A stretch of 19,242 bases of DNA, from positions 1 to 19,242 of the forward strand of contig JBBRLL010000061.1 of NCBI GenBank assembly GCA_038231395.1, written 5' to 3'. The stretch's first letter is position 1. The number at the start of each line of letters is the position of its first letter. The notes under the pieces are model-generated. The model ran no database searches, was not told where the DNA came from, and saw nothing but the letters and a program-made list of their open reading frames with translations. The DNA comes from Stagnihabitans sp038231395 (GTDB taxonomy: Bacteria > Pseudomonadota > Alphaproteobacteria > Rhodobacterales > Rhodobacteraceae). Below are positions 1-7,174 of the stretch, in pieces. Made by a program: the position numbers and the translations under genes.

Positions 1-24
1 GGGAGTGGACAAAACATGGGGGTC
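1..24 (+). repeat. Left terminal inverted repeat of ISKra4 element
   Basis: These 24 bases are the exact reverse complement of 1438-1461. The same end recurs at 18088-18111 and, in the orientation of the right end, at 19105-19128. Confidence 0.93.
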
Positions 25-77
25 GTCGTCAGCGGTCTGGCCTGTGCTAAGATAAGCTCTTTGCGAGGAGGGCTGCC

Positions 78-1439
78 ATGGACGTTCGGATTACGATCGA
101 AACGACCTTCGATAATGGGGAGAAGCGCACCCATCAGCTTGAAGGCATTTCACGACCGTACCGGGTTACCTGCCCAGACGGGATCGGGCTGCGCCTCGAG
201 GATGGGAAGAGGGTTGTCGAACAGATCCAGAGGGTAATCCTTTACGATCAGGTCGAGGAGATCACTCGAGAAAGCCGTGTCTGCCCGGATTGCGCCTCGG
301 TTCGTGCCATCCATGACTATCGCACCCGCGTTCTTGACACGCTCTTTGGGCGGGTTCGGGTCAAAGCGGCGCGCTTGCGTTGCTGTCCCTGTGATGCCAG
401 TTCAGCGGCAAGCTCCGGAGGGCCTATTTCGCCGCTAGCTTACTTCTTTCCAGACCGGGCTACCCCGGAGTTGCAGCGGCTCCATGCCGAGCTTGGGTCC
501 CGGCATTCATTTCGCGAGGCCGCGCGGCTGATGAAAAGCTTCCTCCCCTGCCACCCGCCCCATCACACCACCGTGCGTGACCGGTTGGGAAGAGTCGCCA
601 CCGAGCTCGAGAAAAGTCGAAGGGCATCAGGCGATCCCATTGAAGCACCGCCCAAAGGTGGTTTGACGGTTTTTCTGGACGGTGCCCACATCCGCTGTCG
701 CCCGGAGTATCAGCAGCGACATCTGGATCTTGTGGTCGGTAAGATTGAAAGCCGCAATATGTGCCGAAGATTTGGCTTGGTCGCCAATGCGACGGCATCG
801 CCAGGCAGCCGTATGCGAGAGGAACTGTCAGGCTTTGGATGGAGGCCAGGCCGTCTAATGACGGTGATCTCAGATGGCGAGCTTGCTCTCCCAAACCTCA
901 TCCGGAATGCGATGGACGGCGACGGCCAAGTGAAGCATATCCTCGACTGGTGGCACATTTCGATGCGCATCCGACACGTCGAGGCCGCCGTTCAGGGTCT
1001 GGTCCAGACACCGGGCTTTACTGGCATTCCGATGCTGTTCCAGCGCCCTGCGAAAAGCTTCCGCTGGTGGTTGTGGCACGGCAGAGCAAGGGTCGCTGAA
1101 ACCTATCTGAAAGGGCTCATGCACGATTGCGCCGGCCTCTCTGAAAAACCCTTGGCTGTCCGCGCCGCTGCCGCGCGCGTGCAGGCCCGTTGCGAGACAC
1201 TGTACACCTATCTTGCAAACAACATGGAATCCCTTGTCGACTATGGCCGCCGGTACCGTAACGGGCTGCCGATCTCATCATCTCGTGCCGAAGGATCAGT
1301 CGATGACATTGCCAATGCCCGCATGGGAAAACGCAGAAGGATGCGGTGGTCGCCCAAAGGGGCTCACCGAGTAGCCGTCACAAGGGCCGCCGTCCTCGAC
1401 GGTCGTCTGACAGTCGCAAACAGCAGACGGGCCGCATGA
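78..1439 (+). CDS. ISKra4-family transposase (DDE type)
   Basis: This 453-residue protein catalyses transposition of the surrounding element. The N-terminal part has paired cysteines that look like a zinc finger (C69/C72 in CPDC, C102-C105 in CCPC). A DDE-type core follows: D201 in VFLDGAHIR, D266 in ISDGELAL and E405 in SSRAEGS are the candidate catalytic triad, and the ILDWWH motif is around residue 288. The C-terminal stretch NARMGKRRRMRWSPKGAHR is typical of ISKra4 transposases. ATG at 78 is preceded by a strong GAGGAGGG ribosome-binding site. The frame is intact and full length, so the copy is potentially active. Motif positions are seen; the triad assignment is by family analogy. Confidence 0.88.
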   Translation: MDVRITIETTFDNGEKRTHQLEGISRPYRVTCPDGIGLRLEDGKRVVEQIQRVILYDQVEEITRESRVCPDCASVRAIHDYRTRVLDTLFGRVRVKAARLRCCPCDASSAASSGGPISPLAYFFPDRATPELQRLHAELGSRHSFREAARLMKSFLPCHPPHHTTVRDRLGRVATELEKSRRASGDPIEAPPKGGLTVFLDGAHIRCRPEYQQRHLDLVVGKIESRNMCRRFGLVANATASPGSRMREELSGFGWRPGRLMTVISDGELALPNLIRNAMDGDGQVKHILDWWHISMRIRHVEAAVQGLVQTPGFTGIPMLFQRPAKSFRWWLWHGRARVAETYLKGLMHDCAGLSEKPLAVRAAAARVQARCETLYTYLANNMESLVDYGRRYRNGLPISSSRAEGSVDDIANARMGKRRRMRWSPKGAHRVAVTRAAVLDGRLTVANSRRAA

Positions 1440-1461
1440 CCCCCATGTTTTGTCCACTCCC
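1438..1461 (-). repeat. Right terminal inverted repeat of ISKra4 element
   Basis: This is a perfect partner of bases 1-24. It contains the last two bases of the transposase TGA stop. It also supplies an in-frame TTG (1450) to the truncated ATPase reading frame that continues past the element. Confidence 0.93.
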
Positions 1462-2457
1462 GAATTCCTGGCTATCATGGTGTCAAGTGGCTGCGGCAAG
1501 ACCACGACCCTGCGCATGTTGGCCGGGCTTGACAGCCCCAGCGCGGGGGTGATCTCGTTGTCGGGGAAGCCGATCAACCATTTGCCCGCATGGCAGCGCG
1601 ACACGCCGCTTGTCTGGCAGAACCTGGCGCTGTTTCCGTTCCTAAACGTCATCGAGAATGTGGAATTTGCCTTGAAAATGCGCGGTGTGGGGCGCGTCGA
1701 GCGGCGCCAGCGGGCCGAGCGTTGGTTGGACCGGATGCAAATCTCTGAATTCGCCGGACGCGCAATTCACCAGCTTTCCGGCGGTCAACGGCAACGGGTG
1801 GCACTCGCACGGTCGCTGGTGGTTGAACCTGAAATCCTGCTGCTGGACGAGCCGCTGTCGGCTTTGGATGCAGCCCTTAAAGTCCGGATGCAATCCGTGC
1901 TCAAATCGCTTCAGCGCGAGACGGGCATCACCTTCGTTTACGTCACGCACAGCCAATCCGAGGCGTTTGCGATGGCCGACCGCGTCGTCATCATGAGCCG
2001 CGGCAAGATTGAACAGATCGGCACACCACAAGACATTTACAGCCGCCCAAAGTCGCGCTTTGTTGCTGAATTCCTGGGGTCGTCCAACATCCTGACCGGC
2101 AAAGTCACGGGCGCAAGCGCGGACCGCGTGCATCTGGAAGGGCCGTTGGGACAGTTCGAGATTCCACGGACCGATGACGCCACTGTTCCAACCGGTCGGG
2201 AGTTGAGTTTCACAGTTCTGGATGCCGAATGCGATCTGATGGCCGATCGGCCGGATCTTGGCCGCAATTGCGTTCGCGCGCGCATGGTGGGGGAAGAGTT
2301 CGAAGGTGCCTTTGCCACGATCTATCTGGAAGCAGAAAACGGGCAAGAGTTCAGGGTCCAGAAAAGTCAGGCAGACATTGCCCGGCTGGATCTGACATCG
2401 GGGCAGCAAATGGCAATAACCTGGCGCCCCGACACCTGCCATGTCCTGCAAGGCTGA
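1462..2457 (+). pseudogene. PotA/MalK-type ABC transporter ATPase, 5' end cut off by IS
   Basis: The reading frame is open from a TTG at 1450 inside the IS repeat, but homology begins only after the IS boundary. Visible motifs, numbered from that TTG, are Walker A (residues 11-18), Q-loop Q57, signature LSGGQ 109-113, Walker B LLLDEP with D133/E134, D-loop SALD and switch H167. A C-terminal TOBE-like region of about 120 residues follows, as in spermidine/putrescine, iron or sugar importer ATPases. The N-terminal beta strands and the aromatic A-loop (roughly 30 residues) are missing. The first Walker A glycine is replaced (VSSGCGKT instead of GxSGCGKT), consistent with loss of selection. The missing 5' part may lie just left of the window if this was a simple insertion. 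No partner permease is present here. Confidence 0.82.
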
Positions 2458-2729
2458 ATTTGGATCCCAGACAGACAAATCACCACACGCGCTTGGTGGG
2501 TCGCCATGTGGTCTGGTTCAGGGGCCGGGCGGCATAGGCCGATTGATCTGGCATCACAATGTTGAAGCAAGAGGTTCAGAACCGATGTCGCATATCTCGA
2601 TTTCCTCAGGAGGGCTCAGCAAGGCCCAGATCGATGCCGTCAATCTGAGCGTCTCTGGCCAAATGCCAGGCAGCCGTTTGGCTCGATGGATCGTATTACA
2701 GCTTCGTCACTGCGTATTGCCAAAGTAGG
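2458..2729. other. Intergenic, no recognisable gene
   Basis: Short open frames exist, for example from ATG 2585 after AGAACCG, but none has a clear ribosome-binding site or a recognisable motif. I see no convincing hairpin terminator after the ATPase stop. Confidence 0.5.
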
Positions 2730-3132
2730 TTGAGCTTTTTGCTGACTGAGCATTCCGATTTGATCCGGTCACCCGTTCCGGCTGTGGATCTGATACTGCC
2801 GGGCAATCCTGCGGTGGGCTACGTTCGCGCTTTCAAGGAAAGTGGGCGGTCTCATGAAGGGACTACCGATGCAGAAGTTCACAGAATCGCCGCGGCTTCA
2901 TGCCGGCGGATTGTCGGCAAGGAAGATCGCAACGCGCCGCGGGGTCGGGCAGAGCACGGCTAGCGAGTATCCGAAACGGATTGAACGGGCCGCTCTCACT
3001 CCCGATGCGCCGGAATGCTATCCTCTGTCCATGACCCTTTCGGACAGGCAATTGGCCCGCCAAGCCCAGGTGTTCCGCAACTGGGCCATGGCCGAACGGG
3101 CAAACTCTTTGGCCCTGCCTGTTTTCGGCTGA
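2730..3132 (+). mobile_element. Decayed left end of an IS21-family element
   Basis: From about 2730 the sequence carries two imperfect tandem copies of a unit resembling IS21-type terminal repeats (ATTCCGATTTGATCCGGTC at 2752-2770, then GTTCCGGCTGTGGATCTG after it). These precede a remnant of the IstA transposase start. No right end or IstB gene was found. The left limit is approximate, set on a TG dinucleotide before the first repeat. Repeat resemblance is from memory of the family and the identification is moderate. Confidence 0.45.
2842..3132 (+). pseudogene. IstA transposase N-terminal remnant (IS21 family)
   Basis: The frame from ATG 2854 or 2869 encodes a helix-turn-helix segment, with GLSARKIATRRGVGQSTASEY followed by KRIERAAL at about 2917-2995. 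It matches the IstA pattern in which a GLSxRxIAxxLGVxxSTVxEYLxR segment lies near the N-terminus. After that the usual WPLP-type continuation is lost, the frame becomes unrelated and stops at 3130-3132. An intact IstA has several hundred residues including a DDE core, so this is only the DNA-binding start. Conserved leucines are substituted by R and P, which also points to decay. Confidence 0.5.
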
Positions 3133-3725
3133 ACGCAGGCAGATTATTCAAGGCCGGGCCCTCGGCAAGACGGGCTCCGCGATTTATGGATTTTTCTGCA
3201 TCAATGTTGGTCGATTCACCAATCGTTTGTGCGCTGTGACGGCACTAGGCTGCGGCAACCGGGTTGGAAAAGCCGGCCACGCAAGCTGGCGAGACCGCCG
3301 CTGCCCCCTTCCGGCATCAGACCCCGTCTACAGAGCACTCGCGAGCGGCGACGGACAATCAGACACGTAGAGCGGCTCGCGTTCCGCCTCCGTTCTTCAC
3401 TTGGCCAAAATCCCAACGTCGGGCCGACCGGGCCCGTTACTCCTTCACGCTGCCCGAGTTGGTGGCGCGCGGTGAACTGCGCCCGCTGCGGCATCCTGGT
3501 GAGATGTCCGACGAGAATCTCTGAATCCAGGGCAACGACCCATTTGAGACACACCGGAAGTCCTTCCCTAGGTTTTCTGTTCCGCTGCTACTCAGACCCC
3601 TTACAAAGGCTTCGATGTGTTTGAGGTTCAGCACGCGGGGCTCCTTCGCTTGCAGTCTTACGCGGAAAACACCCGGTTGCGAAGGCGTCTCGTTTCCTGC
3701 GCAAGAGTCTGCTTTCCCGTGCAAA
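3133..3725. other. About 590 bp without recognisable gene
   Basis: Open frames occur on both strands (for example 3264-3524 forward and 3216-3554 reverse), but their residue composition is arginine/proline/serine rich. They lack start signals and show no domain I can name. This looks like degenerate DNA between the IS21 remnant and the lacI promoter. Confidence 0.5.
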
Positions 3726-3731
3726 ACCTTA

Positions 3732-3760
3732 TTGAAATCGTTTTTATTCCTTGCTAGCGT
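3732..3760 (+). promoter_or_regulatory. Predicted lacI promoter with LacI-type operator half
   Basis: A -35 like TTGAAA (3732-3737), a 17-bp spacer and a weak -10 TAGCGT (3755-3760) precede the regulator gene. The spacer and -35 include AAATCGTTTTTAT (3735-3747), which matches AAAACGTTTTTAT at 14276-14288 in 12 of 13 positions. The central CG is typical of LacI/GalR operators. The overlap suggests autorepression. The match is seen; promoter and operator function are inferred. Confidence 0.5.
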
Positions 3761-3789
3761 GCAAACAACAGCCATCCAAAGGCCATCCC

Positions 3790-4830
3790 TTGTCCGACAA
3801 ACCCCAACGCCCGACGATCAAGACCCTGTCTGATGTGACGGGTTTTTCGATCGCGACCATCTCAAAGGCGCTGCATGACAGCCCGGTGGTGACTGACACC
3901 ACCAAGGCCGCCATCCGCGAGGCTGCGGCCCGGATCGGCTATGAGGCTTCGGTGCGCGGCATGTCCTTGCGCACCGGGTTGACCTATCAGGTGGCGGTGC
4001 TGATGCCGGTGTCGGCGGCCAAGGGCTTTGAATGGGACGGGGTGGAATATACCCAGATCCTGTCGGGCATTGCCGGGGCGCTGGAATGTTCGCCCTACCG
4101 CATCGCCGTGCATGTGGTGCGCGATGCGGCGGAGGGGCTAGAGGCGGCGCGGCGGATTGTCACGCAAAAGCTGGCGGATGGGGTGATCTTCTCTGGCATC
4201 ATGGCGACGGATGCGCGGGTAGAATACCTTTGCGCGCAGGGATTTCCCTTTGTGACCTTGGGGCGCTGCCGCAGCCCGCTGGAATATGCCCATGTCGATG
4301 TGGACAGTGAATGGGCGGCCCATGCGGCAACCCAGCGCCTGCTGGCGGGCGGCCATCGGCGGATTGCCCTGATCAATCCGGACCCGGCCCTGTCCTATGC
4401 CCTTGACCGCATCGACGGCTTTCGGGCGGCCTTTGCCGAGGCGGGGCTGGTGCCATCGGATGATCTGATCGTGGCGGGCGACCTGACCACCTTTTTCGGC
4501 AAATCCTCTGCCCTCGCCTTGCGCGCCTTGCCCAACCCGCCGACCGGCTTTGTCTGCGTCAACGAATCCACCGCTTTGGGGGTTCTGGCGGGCCTGCGCG
4601 AATTGGGGCTTGAGGCGGGCCGCGATGCTTCCGTCATCGCCTATGACGACATCAATGCCAGCGCCTATTTCGCCCCGCCGCTGACCACCTTCTACCAGCC
4701 GATCGAGGATTTGGGCCGCAAGCTGGGCACCTTCCTGCTGCGGCGTCTGGCTGGGGAACCACCGCAAGATCTGAAAGACCTGACCCGCCCACAACTCGTC
4801 GCGCGTCAAAGCGACAGACTGGGCATTTGA
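3790..4830 (+). CDS. LacI-family transcriptional regulator
   Basis: This 346-residue protein has an N-terminal LacI helix-turn-helix (about residues 9-31, TIKTLSDVTGFSIATISKAL), a hinge region (ASVRGMSLRTG, about 52-62) and a periplasmic-binding-protein-like effector domain to the C-terminus. The family represses transport and catabolic operons until a sugar or sugar phosphate binds. TTG at 3790 is chosen because AAAGG sits about eight bases upstream and it lies downstream of the predicted promoter. An in-frame TTG at 3751 would fall upstream of the likely transcript start. It is the first gene of an operon with an amino-acid-type transporter and a GH1 glycosidase, and the stop is 18 bp from the next start. 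A shared operator-like motif implies that it also controls the divergent region at 14.28 kb. The effector is unknown. Confidence 0.88.
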   Translation: MSDKPQRPTIKTLSDVTGFSIATISKALHDSPVVTDTTKAAIREAAARIGYEASVRGMSLRTGLTYQVAVLMPVSAAKGFEWDGVEYTQILSGIAGALECSPYRIAVHVVRDAAEGLEAARRIVTQKLADGVIFSGIMATDARVEYLCAQGFPFVTLGRCRSPLEYAHVDVDSEWAAHAATQRLLAGGHRRIALINPDPALSYALDRIDGFRAAFAEAGLVPSDDLIVAGDLTTFFGKSSALALRALPNPPTGFVCVNESTALGVLAGLRELGLEAGRDASVIAYDDINASAYFAPPLTTFYQPIEDLGRKLGTFLLRRLAGEPPQDLKDLTRPQLVARQSDRLGI

Positions 4831-4848
4831 AACCTTTGGGAGGATAGA

Positions 4849-5586
4849 ATGAACCTGAAACTCGCACTCGCCTTTACGCTGCTGACCTCACCCCTGATGG
4901 CTGCCGATCTGGGCGGCATCACGGTGAAGGTCGGCTCTGACACCACCTCGCCGCCGATGGAGTCGGTGGATCAGGCCTCTGGCGCGATTGTCGGCTTTGA
5001 CGTCGACGTGGTGAACGCCATCTGCGTCAAGATCAACTGCAAGGCAGAGTTTGTGACAACCGGCTGGGACGGCATCTTTGCGGCGCTGGGCGAGGGGCAG
5101 TTTGATCTGGTGGCCTCGGGTGTTTCCATCACCGATGAGCGCAAGCAGACGATGGATTTCACGGCACCCTATCTGGTGAATTCGCAGGCCATTCTGGTCC
5201 GGGCCGGGGATTCGGGGCTGACGCTGGATGACTTCAAGGCCGGCAAGAAGCTGTCGGCGCAGGCCAATACCACCGACGCCGACCTTGCCAAGTCGATTGT
5301 CGGCGATGGCAATGTGCTGGCCTATGACACGTTCAACGCCTCGGTTCTGGCCTTGAAGAACAAGGATGTCGACGGCGTGGTGATCAACGGGGCCAATGGC
5401 GCGGCCTACGAGGCGCAGTTTGCCGGAGAGTTGGTGGTGGGTGTCAAAGACCTGCAATCGGACCCGCTGGGGTTGGTGTTCCGCAAGGGCGACGCGAACG
5501 TGGCCGCCTTTGATGAAGGTCTGAAGGCCATCCAATCCGATGGCACGCTGGACACGCTGAAGGGGAAATACTGGAACGGCAAGTAG
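4849..5586 (+). CDS. Family-3 periplasmic solute-binding protein (amino-acid ABC type)
   Basis: This 245-residue protein starts with a cleavable signal peptide (LALAFTLLTSPLMA, cleavage predicted after residue 18) without a lipobox, so it should be a free periplasmic protein. The body is a family-3 binding protein: the lobe-1 pattern SPPMESVDQASGAIVGFDVDVVNAI near residues 33-58, GWDGIFAALGEGQFDLVASGVSITDERKQTMDFTAPY near 74-110, and the C-terminal DGTLDTLKGKYWNGK. Such proteins bind polar amino acids or related amines and deliver them to HisM/ArtM-type permeases, one of which follows 19 bp downstream. ATG 4849 has a strong site (GGGAGGATAGA) that is identical to the start region of the other binding protein at 13093. 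The ligand cannot be read from the sequence. Its position behind lacI and before a glycosidase suggests a ligand linked to a glycoside. Confidence 0.9.
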   Translation: MNLKLALAFTLLTSPLMAADLGGITVKVGSDTTSPPMESVDQASGAIVGFDVDVVNAICVKINCKAEFVTTGWDGIFAALGEGQFDLVASGVSITDERKQTMDFTAPYLVNSQAILVRAGDSGLTLDDFKAGKKLSAQANTTDADLAKSIVGDGNVLAYDTFNASVLALKNKDVDGVVINGANGAAYEAQFAGELVVGVKDLQSDPLGLVFRKGDANVAAFDEGLKAIQSDGTLDTLKGKYWNGK

Positions 5587-5605
5587 TCGGTCCGGGGTCG
5601 CCAAA

Positions 5606-7174
5606 GTGCTGAGAAAGATCAGGCCAAGCAATCTGGTCATCCTGTTTGCTTTGCCCTTCATGCTGTATCTTTTTGCGGCGAACGGCGATTATACCCGCTC
5701 GCTTGCCGCAATTGTTGGGGTGGACCCGGGCGCGGGCGCGCTGGTGCCCGGGTTTCTGGCTGTCACCGGGGCGTTTCTGGCCCCGTTGGCTACCCTGCGC
5801 TGGCCTCGGTTCCGCTGGGGATTTGCCGCACTGCATCTGGCGGCGATGGGGGTGGTGCTTGCGGGCTTTGCGCTGCCCTTTGCCGCCTCGGTCGTGGCCA
5901 ACGCAGTGGACGGTTTCACCTCGGACCTTGTGGTGCGCGGCGAAAACCCGCGCCGCCTGACCGACGCCGCCTTGGCCGCAACCGAGGTTTGGGTGCAGCG
6001 TGGGGCTTGCGCCGTGCTGGCCCTGAATGTGCTTGGCTTCCTGACCTTGCCGCGCCGCTGGGCGAAAGCCGGGCTGCTGCTGGTCAACGGGGCGGGCCTT
6101 GGCTACATCGTGCTTTTGGCCTACCTCGGCTTTGCGGCCGGGGTGGCGACGACGCTGCGGGCGGCGATCCTTGCCTATATGCTGGCGGTGGCTCTGGGCC
6201 TTGGCTGGATCGGGTTGCTGCAACTGTCGCCCGTCCGCCGCACCTACCCGCTGTTCGCCGCACTGATTGCAGGGCTTCTGGCGCTGGCGGTCTGGCAGGC
6301 CATGGCCCCGAAACAAGCCTTCGACCTGGTTGGTGACCTGAGTGCCAAGATCGCCGTCACCCCCGGCACCCCGCAATCGCTGATCGACGCCGTGCGTTTC
6401 GGCCATTTCCCGGGTGGCGGCGACAGCGAACGCGGCCTGAAGACCCTCAAAGACCCGGCCACCGCGCTGGCCGCGCTTGGGCCAGAGGTTTCGGCGGCTT
6501 TGGTTCCGGCAGCCCTCGCTACCGCGCCAATCTGGCAAACCGAAACCCTGCCCGATGCCAACAAGGCCGCCACCGCCGCCTTTGCCGTGCTGGCCATCAC
6601 CCTCGCCCTGCTGACCCTTGGCGGCTATGTTCACCGCCGCCATCCGCTGTCGGTCGGGGCTGAATTTCTGGTCGACACCATCCGCGGCATCCCGATGCTG
6701 GTGATCGTCCTTTACATCGGCCTACCCTTGGCAGGCGCCCTGAAAGCCGGCACTGGCGGCTTCATCGACCCGCCCAACATGCTGCGCGGCATCGTCGCCA
6801 TGGCGCTGGCCTACTCTGCCTATCTGGCCGAGATCTTCCGGGCGGGCCTGAACGCCGTGCCCTCTGGCCAGTTGGAGGCTGCCCGCTCTCTTGGCCTGTC
6901 GCGCTGGCAAACCGCGCGGCATGTCATCATCCCGCAGGCCTTCCGCATCGTCATTCCGCCCTTGGGGAATGAGTTCATCGCCATCCTGAAGGACACTTCG
7001 CTGCTGTCGATCCTGTCGATCCGCGATGTCACCCAAAGGATGCGGGAATTCCAGTCGGCCAGCTTCCTGCCCTTCGCCCCCTACAATTCCGCCGCGATCT
7101 TTTACCTGCTGCTTACCCTTGTGGCCGCAAGCCTGATCGCGTCCATCGAAAGGAAATTCCATGTCAAACGCTGA
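5606..7174 (+). CDS. Amino-acid-type ABC transporter permease with long N-terminal membrane extension
   Basis: The 522-residue protein has the canonical polar amino-acid permease core in its last about 200 residues. This includes DTIRGIPMLVIVLYIGLPL (about 357-375) and the EAA loop EAARSLGLSRWQTARHVIIPQAF (about 424-446) that docks on the ATPase. Ahead of it lie about 340 extra residues with several hydrophobic segments (around 9-25, 46-64, 74-95, 135-150, 155-177, 185-206, 215-233) and a periplasmic-looking loop around 235-320. Ordinary HisM/HisQ permeases are about 220-240 residues, and even the longer BztB/AapQ types are about 400. GTG 5606 is used, with GGGG about nine bases upstream. The 3' end overlaps the GH1 gene by 14 bp. 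No cognate ATPase (HisP/GlnQ type) is in the window, so a shared ATPase encoded elsewhere would be needed. Confidence 0.87.
   Translation: MLRKIRPSNLVILFALPFMLYLFAANGDYTRSLAAIVGVDPGAGALVPGFLAVTGAFLAPLATLRWPRFRWGFAALHLAAMGVVLAGFALPFAASVVANAVDGFTSDLVVRGENPRRLTDAALAATEVWVQRGACAVLALNVLGFLTLPRRWAKAGLLLVNGAGLGYIVLLAYLGFAAGVATTLRAAILAYMLAVALGLGWIGLLQLSPVRRTYPLFAALIAGLLALAVWQAMAPKQAFDLVGDLSAKIAVTPGTPQSLIDAVRFGHFPGGGDSERGLKTLKDPATALAALGPEVSAALVPAALATAPIWQTETLPDANKAATAAFAVLAITLALLTLGGYVHRRHPLSVGAEFLVDTIRGIPMLVIVLYIGLPLAGALKAGTGGFIDPPNMLRGIVAMALAYSAYLAEIFRAGLNAVPSGQLEAARSLGLSRWQTARHVIIPQAFRIVIPPLGNEFIAILKDTSLLSILSIRDVTQRMREFQSASFLPFAPYNSAAIFYLLLTLVAASLIASIERKFHVKR

Larger units (their letters stand above)
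1..1461 (+). mobile_element. ISKra4-family insertion sequence, complete
   Basis: The element is 1461 bp and bounded by a perfect 24-bp terminal inverted repeat (1-24 against the reverse complement of 1438-1461, outer bases GGGAGTGGAC). It carries one transposase gene that fills nearly the whole element, and the stop codon overlaps the right repeat. The left boundary coincides with the first base of the window, so the left flank and any target-site duplication cannot be seen. The right boundary lies inside an ABC ATPase coding sequence. A second copy (right end from 19105) and a diverged left-end fragment (18088-18165) confirm both termini. Family assignment rests on the transposase sequence. 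Confidence 0.9.

Noticed and set aside
3133..3725. Several open frames of 80-130 codons on both strands
   Set aside because: They have no start signals, no recognisable motifs and biased composition. None could be supported as a gene.
3751..3789. Upstream TTG start at 3751 for the LacI regulator
   Set aside because: It lies within the predicted promoter, ahead of the likely transcript start, and has no ribosome-binding site.
5444..6643. 399-codon open frame on the reverse strand
   Set aside because: It is antisense to the permease and binding-protein genes, with low-complexity G, Q and R-rich composition and no motif.
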